Assembly: GCA_964017195.1 (NCBI GenBank)
Contig: OZ024894.1
Span: 4,490,347 to 4,554,346, forward strand
DNA length: 64,000 nt
Reading direction: 5' to 3'
Source of the DNA: Siderastrea radians
Lineage: Eukaryota > Cnidaria > Anthozoa > Scleractinia > Rhizangiidae
Positions 61,104 through 64,000 of this stretch are shown here, piece after piece. The number at the start of each line of letters is the position of its first letter. The first letter of the stretch is position 1. The notes beneath the pieces were generated by a model, which had not been told where the DNA came from, did no database searches, and worked only from the letters and a program-made list of their open reading frames with translations. The position numbers and the translations under genes are program-made.

Positions 61104-61270
61104 CCCAGAGGTTTTCTTAATTTTTTTTTCCACGAAATCAAGCCGCGAAGCGGCGAGAACGAGTCGCGAAGCGGTGAGGAAGAAAAACGTTTCTTACTCG
61201 CCACTTCGCAACTCGTTCTCGCCGCTTGGTGGCTCGTTTTCGTGGGGAAAAAGAAAGAAAAACCTCTGGG
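61104..61270. mobile_element. Foldback MITE with CCCAGAGGTTTT termini
   Basis: CCCAGAGGTTTTCTT at the left and AAAAACCTCTGGG at the right are inverted. Internal AAGCCGCGAAGCGGCGAGAA / TTCTCGCCGCTTGGTGGCTC arms also pair, so nearly all of the 167 bp folds on itself. Confidence 0.8.
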
Positions 61271-62039
61271 ACCAGGGTAATTGTTTTATTATTTATATCT
61301 TTTTTGATTTGACTGATTGGAAAATAACCATTGGCTTGCCAGTCTTACCACACATTTCCCTCTTTGAATTTTTGTTCTATCTCTGATTTCAGTAGCACGT
61401 TTTTAATCCCTGGAGTTGCTAAACATTAGCATGATTAGAGAAGCTTTCACAGAGCTTTCTAGGTGTCTGAGGAGTTAACTGAAGTATTGTGAGCGCCTGA
61501 AGACACTGAGATAAAACTTGAATCAGCAGTTTATGGACTTGGAAAAGCCTATTGATGCATTAACGAAAACCTCAAAATAATGGTCCAGTTTTGTTATCGG
61601 TTTGTTGGCACTATAGCAGTGGCCACGGATACCTGGGATAGAAGTAGATTACAACGTGGATGACAACGTTTTGTGGATGTGTCTTCTTCTTCTTTAAAAA
61701 ATTATTATGGTTTGCTCTCCTTGTGAAATTCACTTGATAGCTTCCCCTTGGCGTTCCAAGAGAGGTATGGTTGAGTAGATGTGGGAAGGGCTGTTGTCCC
61801 TTAGCAATCCAGCTTTTGGACGTTGTCACTGCCTCCGTCCATTATGTGCAGCCCTCTGTTTGTTCCAATATGTTCATTAATGTCACATTTCATTAGAGTG
61901 ACACACAAAAAAAGACATATCACTTTATTTAAAACTATTTAATATAAAAAATAAAACCATCACAGAGCGAAAACTATTTACAAGATGAGAGAGCAATTCA
62001 TGGATACTACGCCTTCTAAAGTATTGATTCATTTTCTAA
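61271..62039. other. Host intergenic DNA with a MITE fragment
   Basis: 61,600-61,780 is a diverged copy of the AAAGGGGCAG MITE interior seen at 32,330-32,520. No gene. Confidence 0.5.
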
Positions 62040-63170
62040 AAGTTTTCCAAAAATTTTAAAGACGGAGGACGCTCTAAGGACATCGGGTAAGCTATTCCAA
62101 AGCTTGGGCGCCTGTTAACGCCAGGACTTTAGTCCGAACCTAGTGGTGTTAACTTTTGGCGTTGTCACAATGTCCTTTCCTCTCAAGGCGGCATATGTCG
62201 TTTCTCTTGGTGATATTAACTCGCTCAGACTCTCCGGGTTCCTGTCATAATTTACGAGTTTGTAAACCGTACAAAGGATTTTTTGTAATCTTTGTTCCAA
62301 TAAGGTTCTTCTACCTAAAACACTCAGAAGCTCTTCATAATTATGGAGTGTTTGTCTCTGAAACCAAACCAAACAGCCCTTTCATTTACTTTTTCCAATT
62401 TCTCAGCCGAAGCCTAATTACAGAAATGCCAGGTCTGTGCACAGTAATCGAAATGTGGAACAATAAGTTAAGTGTATAAGGAAGTATATTTCTCATACGC
62501 TTTTTTAACTGCAACCTGTTGAGACACAGTTTCCTACAGATATTAGCAACTTGTTTATCGAATTTCAACAGATCGTCAACAGTAACTCCAAGCATCTCTA
62601 GCGTATCGTTGTTTGGGATGATGGTATTTTGGCAACAAAATTCGGGATTGACTTTCCTTTTCCCCATCACTATCGCCTAATTTTTAGAGTGGTTTCTTTT
62701 CACGCCGTTTTCAAAAAACCATTTATCCACGTATGACAAGTCAGAGTTTATGGTATCCTGGACTATCAGAGGATCCCTGTCAGAAAAGAAAATCTGCGTG
62801 TCACCCGCATAAGTCGATAGGTTGCTACGCTTTATCACCCATTAAAAGGAGATCGTTCATAAATACAGAAGTATTGTATTGAACCTTGAGGAATTCCAAC
62901 CGTTATATCCTGTCATGTTGAGTGAACGTTTCCAAGCGTTACCCGTTGCCTTCGATGAAAAAGATAATCCTTTATAAGTTCAATGATCTTGTCGTCATTT
63001 AATTTAAGCATCATCGACAGATCATGCGGCAGAGTGTCAAAGGCTTTTGAAACTATACCGATAATTTTATGATTGTCGAGCTCTTGTTTCCATTGCTCCG
63101 TCAGACATAGAATAGCAGTATCACATTCATGGTGTTTCCTATATGCGAACAATATATTTGTGGTACATAT
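62040..63170 (-). pseudogene. Truncated LINE (non-LTR retrotransposon) reverse transcriptase
   Basis: Minus-strand fragments in shifting frames. In order, they are a palm-domain piece (FAYRKHHECDTA, then SKAFDTLPHDL and RRQRVTLGN) at about 63,160-62,913, LEMLGVTVDDLLKFDKQVAN at about 62,600, and a C-terminal piece (LHNYEELLSVLGRRTLLEQR) at about 62,350-62,115. The pattern fits CR1/jockey-type LINEs. Stops and frameshifts make it inactive; the catalytic YADD box and the 5' part are missing. Confidence 0.7.
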
Positions 63171-63189
63171 TTTCAAAATGAGGACTAAT

Positions 63190-63690
63190 TCGGGCGTGCT
63201 GGAATAAGTGGCGCCCCCGAATAAGCGCCGCCCTCGAATAATCGTGGCATTTGGAACAAAAAAAGTTAATAACCGCCGCCCCCGAATAAGCGCCGCGGTC
63301 CCGATGCGGCGCTTATTCGAGGAATTCCGTATAACTAAAAAACCACTACAAAACAACCCTAAAACAGCGTTGGAAATTTCTTTTCATCAAAAGCGATGAC
63401 CTTCAGTTCAAAGTGATTATATTTCACCGCACGCCCATAAAGTTCTCCATCCAGAATTCTTGCAATATATACGTAGTTGTGAAGGCTGTGAACTTTGCCG
63501 GCACAACAAGCCTAACTGGTGACAATCAAAAGGCGCTTCTCTAAAATTTTCGTACAGATAGAAAATATATCGTTAAATTGCGTTAAATTAAAAGAAAAGA
63601 TTTCTTTGTCGCGTCCAATTTTTGAATAAGCGCGCATCTGAGGCGCGAAACATTTAATAAGCGCCGCGGGGCTTATTCGAGTGAATACGG
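63190..63690. repeat. GAATAAGCGCCGC-type dispersed repeat
   Basis: Repeated CCCGAATAAGCGCCGC segments (63,210-63,310) and GCGCCGCGGGGCTTATTCGA with GTGAATACGGTA at about 63,660-63,690. Related to the unit duplicated at 13,966-14,673. Confidence 0.6.
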
Positions 63691-63840
63691 TAACACAGAA
63701 CATCAGCAGACAGCCTCACTGCTCGTGGACGAATGAGATCATAGCCTGTCGCTTTAGTTTATGTTTAATATTGCTCATCACCTCTCTTGTCTCGGTAGGG
63801 TTTGTATTCGTAAGACGCAAACTTGGTATGTTACGCACAC

Positions 63841-63937
63841 AGGTCTCCCAAGCCCACTATGAAGGAAGCCTGTTCCGCTGACTCACATTGCTGACCGCAG
63901 GTCTCCCAAGCTCACTATGAGAGAAGCCTGTTCCTTT
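63841..63937 (+). repeat. Two-copy tandem repeat
   Basis: AGGTCTCCCAAGC(C/T)CACTAT...GAAGCCTGTTCC occurs at about 63,841 and again at 63,900. Confidence 0.7.
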
Positions 63938-64000
63938 TTGCATATATTATGGCCTTAGCAAAATATAAGAAATGTATGAAAAATGCAACAAATACACTTT

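Overview
The window is eukaryotic, AT-rich, repeat-laden DNA, most likely from an anthozoan cnidarian such as a stony coral. This is inferred from an intron-containing secreted Link-domain gene, many TTAA-type and palindromic MITEs, a tRNA-derived SINE-like copy and the style of the repeats; no species-level marker was seen.

Layout. (1) 1-11406 is host flank: an inverted duplication of a small secreted-protein exon, several MITEs, and exons 1-3 plus the start of exon 4 of a Link-domain (hyaluronan-binding type) gene. (2) 11407-60476 is a 49,070-bp Polinton/Maverick. It has 1,040-bp terminal inverted repeats, AG...CT termini and a 6-bp target duplication (CCCGAT), and it sits inside exon 4. 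The Link-domain reading frame stops at 11406 and resumes exactly at 60483. (3) Inside the element, 42.2-59.1 kb is a compact viral gene block. It holds a VLTF3-like late transcription factor, a membrane protein, a fibre-like protein, the packaging ATPase, a PX-like protein with two PPxY motifs, minor capsid, basic core protein, major capsid, a pVI-like protein, an adenain-type protease, a zinc-ribbon protein, a PLA2-like domain, an integrase with chromodomain, small zinc-finger proteins and protein-primed DNA polymerase B. (4) About 13.07-42.2 kb is a 29-kb block of host-like DNA inside the same element. It contains a large tyrosine-recombinase gene, decayed repeat genes, MITEs and tandem duplications. 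(5) 60483-64000 is host flank: the end of exon 4, a polyadenylation signal, a MITE and a decayed LINE.

How the viral genes may work together. Capsid, core and packaging genes share a box T(C/G/A)TAA(A)C 15-18 nt before the ATG, followed by an ATATA run. DNA polymerase, a small cysteine-rich ORF and the VLTF3-like gene share a different start context (ATAGTA...TAGAATG). This suggests early and late promoter classes, with the VLTF3-like protein as candidate late factor. The protease, PLA2-like domain and integrase have no promoter box of either kind. Each is in the -1 frame of the ORF just upstream. The PLA2-to-integrase overlap carries an in-frame A AAA AAC heptamer, a 7-nt spacer and a 14-bp imperfect stem. 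I propose a chain of -1 ribosomal frameshifts, as in retroviral gag-pro-pol, operating in a Polinton. The frames and motifs are seen directly; their function is inferred.
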